The notes under the pieces were generated by a model, which saw nothing but the letters and a program-made list of their open reading frames with translations, ran no database searches and was not told the DNA's origin. Shown in pieces: positions 55,939-64,000 of a stretch of 64,000 nucleotides of DNA. Each line of letters starts with the position of its first letter. Positions within the stretch are counted from its first letter, which is position 1. Both the position numbers and the translations under genes were made by a program. Source of the DNA: an uncultured Ectothiorhodospiraceae bacterium (GTDB lineage: Bacteria; Pseudomonadota; Gammaproteobacteria; UBA6429; Thiohalophilaceae); assembly GCA_947260005.1 (NCBI GenBank), contig CAMYOL010000058.1, positions 1-64,000 of the forward strand. Direction: 5' to 3'.

Positions 55939-56493
55939 TTAAATTCGTACTGCAACTTCCATAAATCGACGATGCTCTATCAGCCGTTCCATATTAAACA
56001 CAGCCCATTGGGTATTACCCTGTTTATAACCGCCTACTACATATTCACGATATGCCTCGGGTAAACTTGAAAGTCCGCCAACACGCTCTTCATCAAAAAA
56101 ATGTCGTAGCCCCATCGCTTCATCTACTAACAAGCCAACCGAAATATTTTCGTGTTCAACCAAAAGCACCCGGCTGCGTTTGCTAATTTCGGTAGCAATC
56201 CCTTCGATAAAACCGCGTAAATCTAATACCGGTAACAATGAACCTCGATTATTGGCAACACCTTTTACCCATCGCTTTGCATGCGGTAATTTTGTTAACG
56301 ATGGATAAATTAAAATTTCACCTACATCTCCAAGCGATGAAACCAGTAACAATTCACCAACCCGAAATCCAATTCCTGACCAGGTTCGACGAACTTCTAC
56401 CTGTTGTGGTAAACCAATCGCTCTGGTCCGACTACGCGCCTCAATTTCCTTAATCAGCGCGTAGGGCGTTGTACTATCTGAAGCCGTCATCAA
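55939..56493 (-). CDS. pilI: CheW-like PilI
   Basis: 184 aa; WSGIGFRVGELLLVSSLGDVGEILIYPSLTKLPHAKRWVKGVANNRGSLLPVLDLRGFI. Confidence 0.88.
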   Translation of the reverse strand: MMTASDSTTPYALIKEIEARSRTRAIGLPQQVEVRRTWSGIGFRVGELLLVSSLGDVGEILIYPSLTKLPHAKRWVKGVANNRGSLLPVLDLRGFIEGIATEISKRSRVLLVEHENISVGLLVDEAMGLRHFFDEERVGGLSSLPEAYREYVVGGYKQGNTQWAVFNMERLIEHRRFMEVAVRI

Positions 56494-56498
56494 CTGTT

Positions 56499-56837
56499 TT
56501 AAATGACCGCAGTAATTTTGGACAACAGATCAGTACTATCAACCGGCTTGGTGATGTAATCCTTGGCGCCCTGCCGCAGGCCCCATACTCGATCGGTCTC
56601 TTGATCTTTTGTGGTAACGATGATGATCGGTATATGCTGGGTATCAGGATCTTTAGTTAACGCACGTGTTGCCTGAAAACCATTCATACCTGGCATCACA
56701 ACATCCATTAAAATCACATCAGGCTTAATCGCGTGTGCTTGTTTTATACCGTCTTCAGCGTTATCAGCAGAACTGACAGAGTGACCGCCTTGTTCGAGTA
56801 TCCCTTTGAGGACATGCACCTCAGTCGGTGAATCATC
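56499..56837 (-). CDS. pilH: Response regulator PilH; start codon unclear
   Basis: Frame upstream of the track ORF reads QVISDDSPTEVHVLKGILEQGGH...DVILMDVVMPGMNGFQATRALTKDPDTQHIPIIIVTTKDQETDRVWGLRQGAKDYITKPVD. No in-frame ATG/GTG/TTG close upstream of the DD motif. Confidence 0.85.
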   Translation of the reverse strand, partial: DDSPTEVHVLKGILEQGGHSVSSADNAEDGIKQAHAIKPDVILMDVVMPGMNGFQATRALTKDPDTQHIPIIIVTTKDQETDRVWGLRQGAKDYITKPVDSTDLLSKITAVI

Positions 56838-56839
56838 GC

Positions 56840-57226
56840 TTATGACTTGGCGACATGTTTCTTTATCGCTCCAAGTAACTCTTCTTTGGTAAATGGTTTT
56901 GTTAAATATTGCTCCGAGCCAACAATCCGGCCGCGTGCACGATCAAACAAACCATCTTTACTCGATAACATAATCACGGGAGTTCGTTTAAACACTTTAT
57001 TATTCTTGATCAGCGCAGTTGTTTGATAGCCATCCAAGCGCGGCATCATAATATCGACAAAGATAATATTGGGCCGATGATCTGCAATCTTTGCCAATGC
57101 TTCAAAGCCATCTGTCGCGGTAATGACCTCACAGCCAACCTTTTTCAGTAAGGTCTCGGCCGTCCGCCGGATGGTCTTTGAATCATCGATGACCATCACT
57201 TTTAGGCCTTGAAATTCATCATCCAT
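56840..57226 (-). CDS. pilG: Response regulator PilG
   Basis: MDDEFQGLKVMVIDDSKTIRRTAETLLKKVGCEVITATDGFEALAKIADHRPNIIFVDIMMPRLDGYQTT...GSEQYLTKPFTKEELL. Confidence 0.92.
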   Translation of the reverse strand: MDDEFQGLKVMVIDDSKTIRRTAETLLKKVGCEVITATDGFEALAKIADHRPNIIFVDIMMPRLDGYQTTALIKNNKVFKRTPVIMLSSKDGLFDRARGRIVGSEQYLTKPFTKEELLGAIKKHVAKS

Positions 57227-57546
57227 AGCCTTCTCTGCTAACACTCGTGGTTATCCTTTTTACGTGAATTAATCAGGTTGTTTGATTTATTGCCCATTTC
57301 CAGGCAAGCGTGACGCACAACCCACTCGATATCGTTCTTCTCCACAATATTTAACATAGATTTGAAGAACAATCTATAAGTATCCATATTATATAGGATA
57401 TTTTGTATTAGAAGCCTGTCAAGTAAGGCCATTAAAATAACTCGTATTGGTTAATAATCACTCATTTGGTAACTTGTTTATCTCCAGTTACACCCCTATT
57501 GTATTAAACTAATACTAGACAAGCCTAACAAAAAGACACTCGCATT

Positions 57547-58845
57547 ATGCCAATTGAACATTTGCACGCCGTACCTCACCTGACCACGGCCTTATCCGGT
57601 CCTTTACGTCAGCTTGAATCTCATTTACTGAATCATCAATCTGAGATAGAAACCTGGCTGCGGAGTCAGTGGCTACAAACACCCGCACCATTCTATGCCT
57701 CGGTTGATTTGCGTAACGCGGGTTTCAAACTGGCCCCAGTCGATACCAATTTATTTCCTGCCGGTTTTAACAATTTAAATGAAGCCTTTTTACCATTATG
57801 TATTCAGGCCATGCAATCGGCCATAGAACGTATTTGTCCAGATGCAGCCAAGGTTATCCTGGTTCCTGAAAACCACACTCGCAATCAATTCTATCTAGAG
57901 AATATCGCCACTTTGCAGGAAATCATTAGTAAAGCCGGCTTCGAGGTACGTATCGGCTCAATGCTACCGGAACTTGATAAAAACACACAATTTGTGCTTC
58001 CATCTGGACGAAAATTAACCATGGATCCCTTAATACGTGAGGGCAACAAGTTAGTACTTACTGACTTTGATCCTTGTGTAGTGATATTAAACAATGACTT
58101 ATCATCTGGCATTCCTGAAGAGTTTCAGGGTCTGGATCAGAAAATTATCCCGCCACTTGATCTGAGTTGGGCAGCCAGACTGAAATCTGAACACTTTGCA
58201 GAATATCGAAATGTCACGGAAGAGTTCGCAAAAATTATCGACATCGATCCCTGGTTGATCAACCCACTGGCTCGAAACTGCGGTGAGATCAACTTCACCA
58301 AACGCGAAGGCGAAGATTGTCTGCGTAAAAATGTGACCCGCCTGTTAGCTGATATCCAGACCAAATATGACGAATACGGCATTAGTGAGAAACCCTTTGT
58401 GATCGTTAAAGCTGATGCAGGCACTTATGGCATGGGCATCATGACCGTACACGGTGCCGATGAATTACTTGAACTCAACCGAAAACAACGTAACAAGATG
58501 GCCTCAGCTAAAAGTGGTAAAACCGTGAGTAAGGTCATCATGCAAGAAGGCGTCTATACCTTTGAAACCTGGGGCGACGAGCAAGCCGTTGCCGAACCCG
58601 TGGTTTATATGATTGACCACTTTGTGGTCGGTGGTTTTTATCGGGTGCATACTGATCGCGGCATTAATGAAAACCTCAATGCACCCGGTATGCATTTTCA
58701 ACCACTGGCCTTTGCCGAACCCTGTAATTCACCAGATTCCAATATGGCGCCCGATGCCAACCCCAATCGATTTTATGCCTATGGTGTCATTGCTCGACTT
58801 GCCTTGCTCGCTGCAGCACGTGAGTATGCTCAATCAACTCATTAA
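57547..58845 (+). CDS. gshA: Glutamate-cysteine ligase, GshA (TIGR02049-like proteobacterial type)
   Basis: 432 aa; paired with gshB; IVKADAGTYGMGIMTVHGADELLELNRKQRNKMASAKSGKTVSKVIMQEGVYTFE. Confidence 0.85.
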   Translation: MPIEHLHAVPHLTTALSGPLRQLESHLLNHQSEIETWLRSQWLQTPAPFYASVDLRNAGFKLAPVDTNLFPAGFNNLNEAFLPLCIQAMQSAIERICPDAAKVILVPENHTRNQFYLENIATLQEIISKAGFEVRIGSMLPELDKNTQFVLPSGRKLTMDPLIREGNKLVLTDFDPCVVILNNDLSSGIPEEFQGLDQKIIPPLDLSWAARLKSEHFAEYRNVTEEFAKIIDIDPWLINPLARNCGEINFTKREGEDCLRKNVTRLLADIQTKYDEYGISEKPFVIVKADAGTYGMGIMTVHGADELLELNRKQRNKMASAKSGKTVSKVIMQEGVYTFETWGDEQAVAEPVVYMIDHFVVGGFYRVHTDRGINENLNAPGMHFQPLAFAEPCNSPDSNMAPDANPNRFYAYGVIARLALLAAAREYAQSTH

Positions 58846-58870
58846 TTACTTTTAGGTCTCAAGGCTTGTC

Positions 58871-59815
58871 ATGAAATTAGCGGTGGTAATGGATCCGATA
58901 GAGTCCATTAATTATAAAAAAGATTCAACACTGGCAATGTTGCTTGAAGCGCAACAACGTCACTATCAACTCTATTATATACTACCCAACGATCTTTACC
59001 TGCAGGGTGCCGAAGCACGAGCCCGGGTGCAGTCACTACAGGTAAATCCCGATCCACAACACTGGTTTGAATTATCTGCTCAACAAGACATTAGTCTCAG
59101 TGAACTGGATGTGATCTTGATGCGAAAAGATCCTCCGTTTGATATGAACTACATCTACGCTACCTATTTATTAGAATCGGCAGAACAAGCTGGCGTGCTG
59201 GTCGTAAACAAAGCACAGTCACTTAGAGACGCAAATGAGAAATTATTTGCCTTGCAATTTCCTCAGTGTACTCCAGAGTGCATGGTTTCAAGTTCAGCTG
59301 ACACCCTAAAAGATTTTATTCTGACTCAAAAAGACACAATACTTAAACCGCTGGATGGCATGGGAGGTCAATCCATTTTTCGCGTTAAACAAAGTGATCC
59401 CAACATTAATGTCATTATTGAGACACTCACCGAACATGGACAACGCCTGATCATGGCGCAACGTTTTATTCCTGAAATTATAAACGGCGATAAACGAATA
59501 TTATTAATAGATGGTGAGGCTGTTCCATACGCCTTAGCACGTATCCCTGGTAAAGGCGAAACACGAGCTAACCTGGCGGTGGGTGGAACAGCGCAAGGTG
59601 TACCGCTTAGTGAACGAGATCAATGGATCTGCGAACAAGTCGGACCACGCTTGAAAAAAATGGGGCTTCTTTTTGTTGGCATAGATGTGATCGGAGATTA
59701 TCTGACAGAAGTTAATGTCACCAGTCCAACCTGCATTCGTGAACTGGATACACTCTATGATCTCAATATCAGTGCAGTATTAATGGACAAGATTGAACAA
59801 AAACTTAAGGTTTGA
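58871..59815 (+). CDS. gshB: Glutathione synthetase
   Basis: MKLAVVMDPIESINYKKDSTLAMLLEAQQR; LMRKDPPFDMNYIYATYLLE; LKPLDGMGGQSIFRV; EVNVTSPTCIREL. Confidence 0.95.
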   Translation: MKLAVVMDPIESINYKKDSTLAMLLEAQQRHYQLYYILPNDLYLQGAEARARVQSLQVNPDPQHWFELSAQQDISLSELDVILMRKDPPFDMNYIYATYLLESAEQAGVLVVNKAQSLRDANEKLFALQFPQCTPECMVSSSADTLKDFILTQKDTILKPLDGMGGQSIFRVKQSDPNINVIIETLTEHGQRLIMAQRFIPEIINGDKRILLIDGEAVPYALARIPGKGETRANLAVGGTAQGVPLSERDQWICEQVGPRLKKMGLLFVGIDVIGDYLTEVNVTSPTCIRELDTLYDLNISAVLMDKIEQKLKV

Positions 59816-59816
59816 T

Positions 59817-60851
59817 ATGCGACTTAATCAATATCTGATCTTGATCGGTAGTTTATTGCTGATCAGTTGCACGCCAAAACCGACCGAGTTTCACGATAAC
59901 GTGCTCGCCTTTGGAACAATTATTGAGATAAGTCTCATCAATGTCCCGCCAGAACAAACCGAACTGGTAATGAAAAAGATTCGTAACGATTTTAAATATT
60001 TTCATTACGCCTTTCATCCCTTTCAAGCAGGGCCAACCGGTCGCATTAATTCATTACTCGAGGCAACCGGCGAATTTACCGCAAACCCCTCGGTGATTCC
60101 GCTTATAAAAAAATCGAAATTATATAACCAGCAAAGCCAGGGCTTGTTCAATCCGGCCATCGGTAAATTGATTAGACTTTGGGGATACCATGAAGAGCTT
60201 GCACCGGAAGGACCCACACCAAATAATGAAGCTATAAAATCTCTGCTTAGTCAAAACCCATCGATGCAATCAATTACCATAAATGGAGTACGAGTGAAGA
60301 ACGCCAACCCTGCTGTGAAACTCGATTTTGGTGGCATCGCCAAGGGTTACGCCTTAGACGTCATCCTGGAACAGCTAAAAGCGATGGGGGTAACCGATGC
60401 AAGTATTAATACCGGTGGTGATTTAAAAGTAATTGGACGAGGGCCTAATGGCCCATGGAATATTGGGATAAGAGATCCTCGGGGAAATGGTACGATTGCT
60501 AACTTAATCGCTAATGATGGTGAATCCGTATTTACCTCTGGAGATTATGAGCGTTTTTACATTGAAGCGGGTAAACGTTACCACCACATTCTGGATCCCC
60601 GCACCGGTTATCCGGCCAGAAATTCTCAAAGCGTAACGGTTGTTCATCATGATGCCGCCCTCGCTGATGCCGCGGCCACCGCTTTATTTATCGCTGGTCC
60701 GGATACCTGGTTAAAGATCGCAAAAAGTATGAATATTAAACAGGCTATGCTCATCGACCGCGATGGCAAGATCCATATCACCAGAAAGTTGAATGAAAGA
60801 CTTAATTTTCGAAAGCCTGATCTTGATATATCAGTTGTCTCAATTCCATAA
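59817..60851 (+). CDS. apbE: FAD:protein FMN transferase (lipoprotein)
   Basis: Lipobox LLLISCTP; LDFGGIAKGYALDVIL; INTGGDLKVIGRGPNGPWNIGIRDP; HHILDPRTGYPAR. Confidence 0.9.
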   Translation: MRLNQYLILIGSLLLISCTPKPTEFHDNVLAFGTIIEISLINVPPEQTELVMKKIRNDFKYFHYAFHPFQAGPTGRINSLLEATGEFTANPSVIPLIKKSKLYNQQSQGLFNPAIGKLIRLWGYHEELAPEGPTPNNEAIKSLLSQNPSMQSITINGVRVKNANPAVKLDFGGIAKGYALDVILEQLKAMGVTDASINTGGDLKVIGRGPNGPWNIGIRDPRGNGTIANLIANDGESVFTSGDYERFYIEAGKRYHHILDPRTGYPARNSQSVTVVHHDAALADAAATALFIAGPDTWLKIAKSMNIKQAMLIDRDGKIHITRKLNERLNFRKPDLDISVVSIP

Positions 60852-60984
60852 ATATCAACCAATTCACAATATGGCTTCGATTTTAACCCGTTGCGGAATC
60901 TATGGCGCTATAATCTGTCGTACTATAAATAACCAGGGAAATAATTTAACCGCTTTGCAGCAGTCATGAATAATTGAGTAAACT

Positions 60985-61893
60985 ATGACTAACATGGAGA
61001 ACGTAGCCAGCGAACAATATAACGGACACCAGTTTGATCGCCTTGGTCTAACGGTTTTTATCGCCCTGGCATTTCATGCCATCATAATTTTAGGCGTAAG
61101 CTTTGATCTTGAAGATATACTCCCACAGCACAACATATCGACTATGGAGATCACCCTGGTCCATTCACACTCCAAAGAAGCCCCTGAAGAAGCCGATTAT
61201 CTTGCCCAGGCTAATCAGAAAGGCGGCGGCAATACCAAAGAACGCGTCAGACCCAGTAGTCCTTTTTCAAATACACGACCCACACCAGAAGACGGCCTTG
61301 CACCCGATAGCCAGCTGGATGTCTCACCTCCACCATTAATTAAAGAACAAAAAGAAAAAGAGTTGATGACAACTGAGCAGTCACCTTTTGCGAAAGATAG
61401 CAAAGACTTTAAGAGAGATATTCCCACTGAAACAAACAGTAAAAAGGCCGCACAAATGCTTGAACGCAGCCGTGAATTCGCTCGCCTGCGTGCCGAGATC
61501 CAACATCTCAAACAAGCGTTCCAAAAAACACCCCATCATACTTATATCTCTGGCATCAATGCTAAACAAAACCGCTTTGCAAGTTATAAGGATTCCTGGC
61601 GTGCCAAAATCGAAAATGTCGGTAAACTAAATTACCCGGAAACAGCCGTACGTGACAATATCAACGGCGATCTATTGCTGGATGTGGCAATCAATCCGGA
61701 TGGCTCAGTCTCACAAATCAAAATTCTTCGTTCTTCTGGAAAACCCGTGCTCGATAATGCCGCCAAAAAGATTGTCCGGCTGGCCGCCCCTTTTTCCCCG
61801 CTCACGAAAGAAATACTTAAAGATACCGACATACTTCATATTTCATTAGTTTGGAAATTTCAGGTGACCGGTCTATCAACTTCCTACGAATGA
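60985..61893 (+). CDS. tonB: TonB-like energy transducer
   Basis: N-terminal TM; C-terminal NYPETAVRDNINGDLLLDVAINPDGSVSQIKILRSSGKPVLDNAAKKIVRLAAPFSP. Confidence 0.85.
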   Translation: MTNMENVASEQYNGHQFDRLGLTVFIALAFHAIIILGVSFDLEDILPQHNISTMEITLVHSHSKEAPEEADYLAQANQKGGGNTKERVRPSSPFSNTRPTPEDGLAPDSQLDVSPPPLIKEQKEKELMTTEQSPFAKDSKDFKRDIPTETNSKKAAQMLERSREFARLRAEIQHLKQAFQKTPHHTYISGINAKQNRFASYKDSWRAKIENVGKLNYPETAVRDNINGDLLLDVAINPDGSVSQIKILRSSGKPVLDNAAKKIVRLAAPFSPLTKEILKDTDILHISLVWKFQVTGLSTSYE

Positions 61894-61964
61894 TTTAAAT
61901 ATTTTTACACAAAAATATTAAACGACACTTGTCGTCGCGAGCTTTGTTGTCGATACTCTATATT

Positions 61965-62528
61965 ATGGTTGAACCGTCCTCTCTCAGTGATCAATTTCTA
62001 ATTGCCATGCCGGCCCTGGATGACCCAAATTTTTCGAAAACGGTCACCTATATGTGCGAACACAATGAGGAAGGAGCAATGGGCCTGGTAATCAATCGTC
62101 CCCTGGATCTGGATATCCATGAGTTATTCAGCCATCTTGAAATCGATAACACCCAGCACAATAAGGGCTATATCCCCATTTATCAGGGTGGCCCGGTACA
62201 GACTGAACGCGGTTTTGTATTACACCGTGACATCGGCGAGTGGGAGGCCAGCATCAAAGTTAATGAGGACATTGCTATTACCATGTCGCAAGATATTATC
62301 GCTGCGATTGCCGATGGCAAAGGACCTAAAGACTTCCTTATCGCCCTTGGCTACGCCGGGTGGGGAGCTGGTCAATTAGAAGCTGAGTTAGCCGCCAATG
62401 CCTGGTTGAATGGTCCGGCTGAGGCTGGGATTATTTTTGATGTACCTATCGAACAACGTTGGACGGCTTCGGCCAATCACCTTGGTATTGAACTGAAAAA
62501 CATTTCTTCCGACATCGGACACGCTTAA
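61965..62528 (+). CDS. yqgE: YqgE/AlgH family protein
   Basis: SLSDQFLIAMPALDDPNFSKTVTYMCEHNEEGAMGLVINRPLDLDI; YAGWGAGQLEAELAANAWL. Confidence 0.93.
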   Translation: MVEPSSLSDQFLIAMPALDDPNFSKTVTYMCEHNEEGAMGLVINRPLDLDIHELFSHLEIDNTQHNKGYIPIYQGGPVQTERGFVLHRDIGEWEASIKVNEDIAITMSQDIIAAIADGKGPKDFLIALGYAGWGAGQLEAELAANAWLNGPAEAGIIFDVPIEQRWTASANHLGIELKNISSDIGHA

Positions 62529-62539
62529 ACTTATCCAAT

Positions 62540-62956
62540 ATGAGCAGCCGCACCATAATAGGCTTTGATTATGGCCAGAGACGAATTGGTATTGCCGTCG
62601 GCCAGGAGATCACCCATACCGCACAGGGCCTTGTTACTTTAACCTGCCCCGATGGCCCTGACTGGGATAACATCGACAAGTTACTCAATGAGTGGCGACC
62701 TCAATTATTGGTGGTCGGGATGCCTCACAATATGGATGACCGCCCCCATCCTCTTCATAAAGAAGTAAAAGCGTTTGGGAATCAGCTCGCAGAACGTTAC
62801 AATCTGCCCGTGGAATGGATGGACGAGCGTCTGAGCTCGGTTGAGGCAGAGGCACAACTGGCAAAAGGCACTAAATCCAGACAAAAAAAGCAAGACAAGG
62901 CCGAAATTGATAAATTGGCTGCACAAATCATTTTGCAGTCCTGGCTAAACTCATAG
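62540..62956 (+). CDS. ruvX: Holliday junction resolvase-like RuvX/YqgF
   Basis: [66 protein letters not shown]. Confidence 0.94.
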   Translation: MSSRTIIGFDYGQRRIGIAVGQEITHTAQGLVTLTCPDGPDWDNIDKLLNEWRPQLLVVGMPHNMDDRPHPLHKEVKAFGNQLAERYNLPVEWMDERLSSVEAEAQLAKGTKSRQKKQDKAEIDKLAAQIILQSWLNS

Positions 62957-62988
62957 CTGCATACGCAAAACGAAAAAATTTAAAATTT

Positions 62989-63495
62989 ATGACTAAAATC
63001 CCTGGCCCAGAAGAATTACTACCAAGCATGGTCGAACAGTTGCAGACAATGCTTGCACAAAGAGGTATTAAAGACCCATGCATGATTGGGATCCACACGG
63101 GAGGTGTATGGATTGCAAAAATTTTACATGAAGCACTCGGACTGACGCGGCCACTGGGCACACTCAACATTACCTTCTATCGAGATGATTTTACCCGTAT
63201 CGGCATGCACCCACAGGTCACCCCCTCCAACCTGGAATTTGAAATCGATGACCAGCACATAATTCTTGTAGATGATGTATTGCATACCGGGCGTACCATT
63301 CGTGCGGCACTGAATGAAATCTATGATTATGGTCGACCCGCCTCAGTGATGCTTGCTACCTTAATCGCTCGAGATGGACGAGAATTACCCATATGTGCAG
63401 ATGTAACTGGTGTACAATTACCTCTCGGTCCGGACGAACATATAAAACTGACCGGCCCGGAACCATTAAGTTTTGAAGTGCAGGAGACTTCGTGA
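62989..63495 (+). CDS. pyrR: PyrR bifunctional regulator/uracil phosphoribosyltransferase
   Basis: [67 protein letters not shown]. Confidence 0.92.
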   Translation: MTKIPGPEELLPSMVEQLQTMLAQRGIKDPCMIGIHTGGVWIAKILHEALGLTRPLGTLNITFYRDDFTRIGMHPQVTPSNLEFEIDDQHIILVDDVLHTGRTIRAALNEIYDYGRPASVMLATLIARDGRELPICADVTGVQLPLGPDEHIKLTGPEPLSFEVQETS

Positions 63496-64000
63496 AGCAA
63501 AGTAATATTCAATTTGATAACACCGGCAAACTCCGCCACTTTCTCACTATTGAAGATCTCCCTAAACAAACCCTAATTGATATCCTTGACACTGCTGAAA
63601 ATTTTTCAACCGTAGGCACTCAACGAGCCAAAAAAGTACCGCTGTTGCGCGGCAAGACCATCGTTAATTTGTTCTTCGAGGCCAGCACCCGCACCCGCAC
63701 CACCTTCGAACTAGCAGCAAAACGGCTTTCGGCTGACGTCTTAAACATTAATATCAATACCTCATCGACGAGCAAGGGTGAAAGTCTGTTAGACATGTTA
63801 CGCAACTTTGAAGCCATGCACAGTGATATGTTTATCGTGCGACATAATCAAAGTGGTGCCGCACACTTTATTGCAGAACATGTCGCCCCACATATCAGTG
63901 TTATCAATGCAGGTGACGGCAGTCATGCCCACCCAACCCAGGGCATGTTGGACATGTTCACCATTCGTCGACACAAAAAAGAATTTCATAACCTTCGCGT
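63492..64000 (+). CDS. pyrB: Aspartate carbamoyltransferase catalytic subunit (3' end beyond window)
   Basis: Not in the ORF track because it is open at the edge. GTG start overlaps the pyrR stop (gtga): [38 protein letters not shown]...[37 protein letters not shown]. Confidence 0.93.
   Translation, partial: MKQSNIQFDNTGKLRHFLTIEDLPKQTLIDILDTAENFSTVGTQRAKKVPLLRGKTIVNLFFEASTRTRTTFELAAKRLSADVLNININTSSTSKGESLLDMLRNFEAMHSDMFIVRHNQSGAAHFIAEHVAPHISVINAGDGSHAHPTQGMLDMFTIRRHKKEFHNLR

Overview
The window is 64 kb of a gammaproteobacterial chromosome, mostly core genome. No rRNA, tRNA, CRISPR array, prophage or intact transposase was recognised. Main blocks: (1) crp/vfr-like gene convergent with trpC-trpD-trpG-trpE-gph-rpe; (2) DUF3530 and CopD-like genes, djlA with an unusual palindromic tandem-repeat tail, and an HDOD gene; (3) a Cus/Czc-type CBA metal efflux locus with cytochrome c, SHOCT, methyltransferase and DUF302 genes; (4) a small gene graveyard (CbbR-like LysR and GGDEF/EAL relics, each with internal deletions); (5) a TetR-regulated MMPL/RND, LolA-like and outer-membrane-barrel locus with two strong palindromic operators; (6) a Calvin/glycolysis cluster tkt-gap-pgk-pyk-fba; (7) metK, an SAH riboswitch, ahcY and metF; (8) a full Pil-Chp chemosensory cluster (pilG,H,I,J,K-chpA,B,C); (9) gshA-gshB-apbE-tonB-yqgE-ruvX-pyrR-pyrB (pyrB runs off the end). 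The most interesting non-gene structure: an IS4-like MITE (about 337-526) with 11-13 bp target duplications and a nested palindrome; a 33-bp hairpin array coding the DjlA C-terminus; a trpC 3' end that has lost its stop at a REP/RAYT-like motif and reads about 215 bp antisense into crp; a repeat-rich pgk-gap intergenic region; a pilH gene without a canonical start codon; and the dual operators of the MMPL locus. All calls come from reading the sequence and supplied ORF translations. No database search was run.
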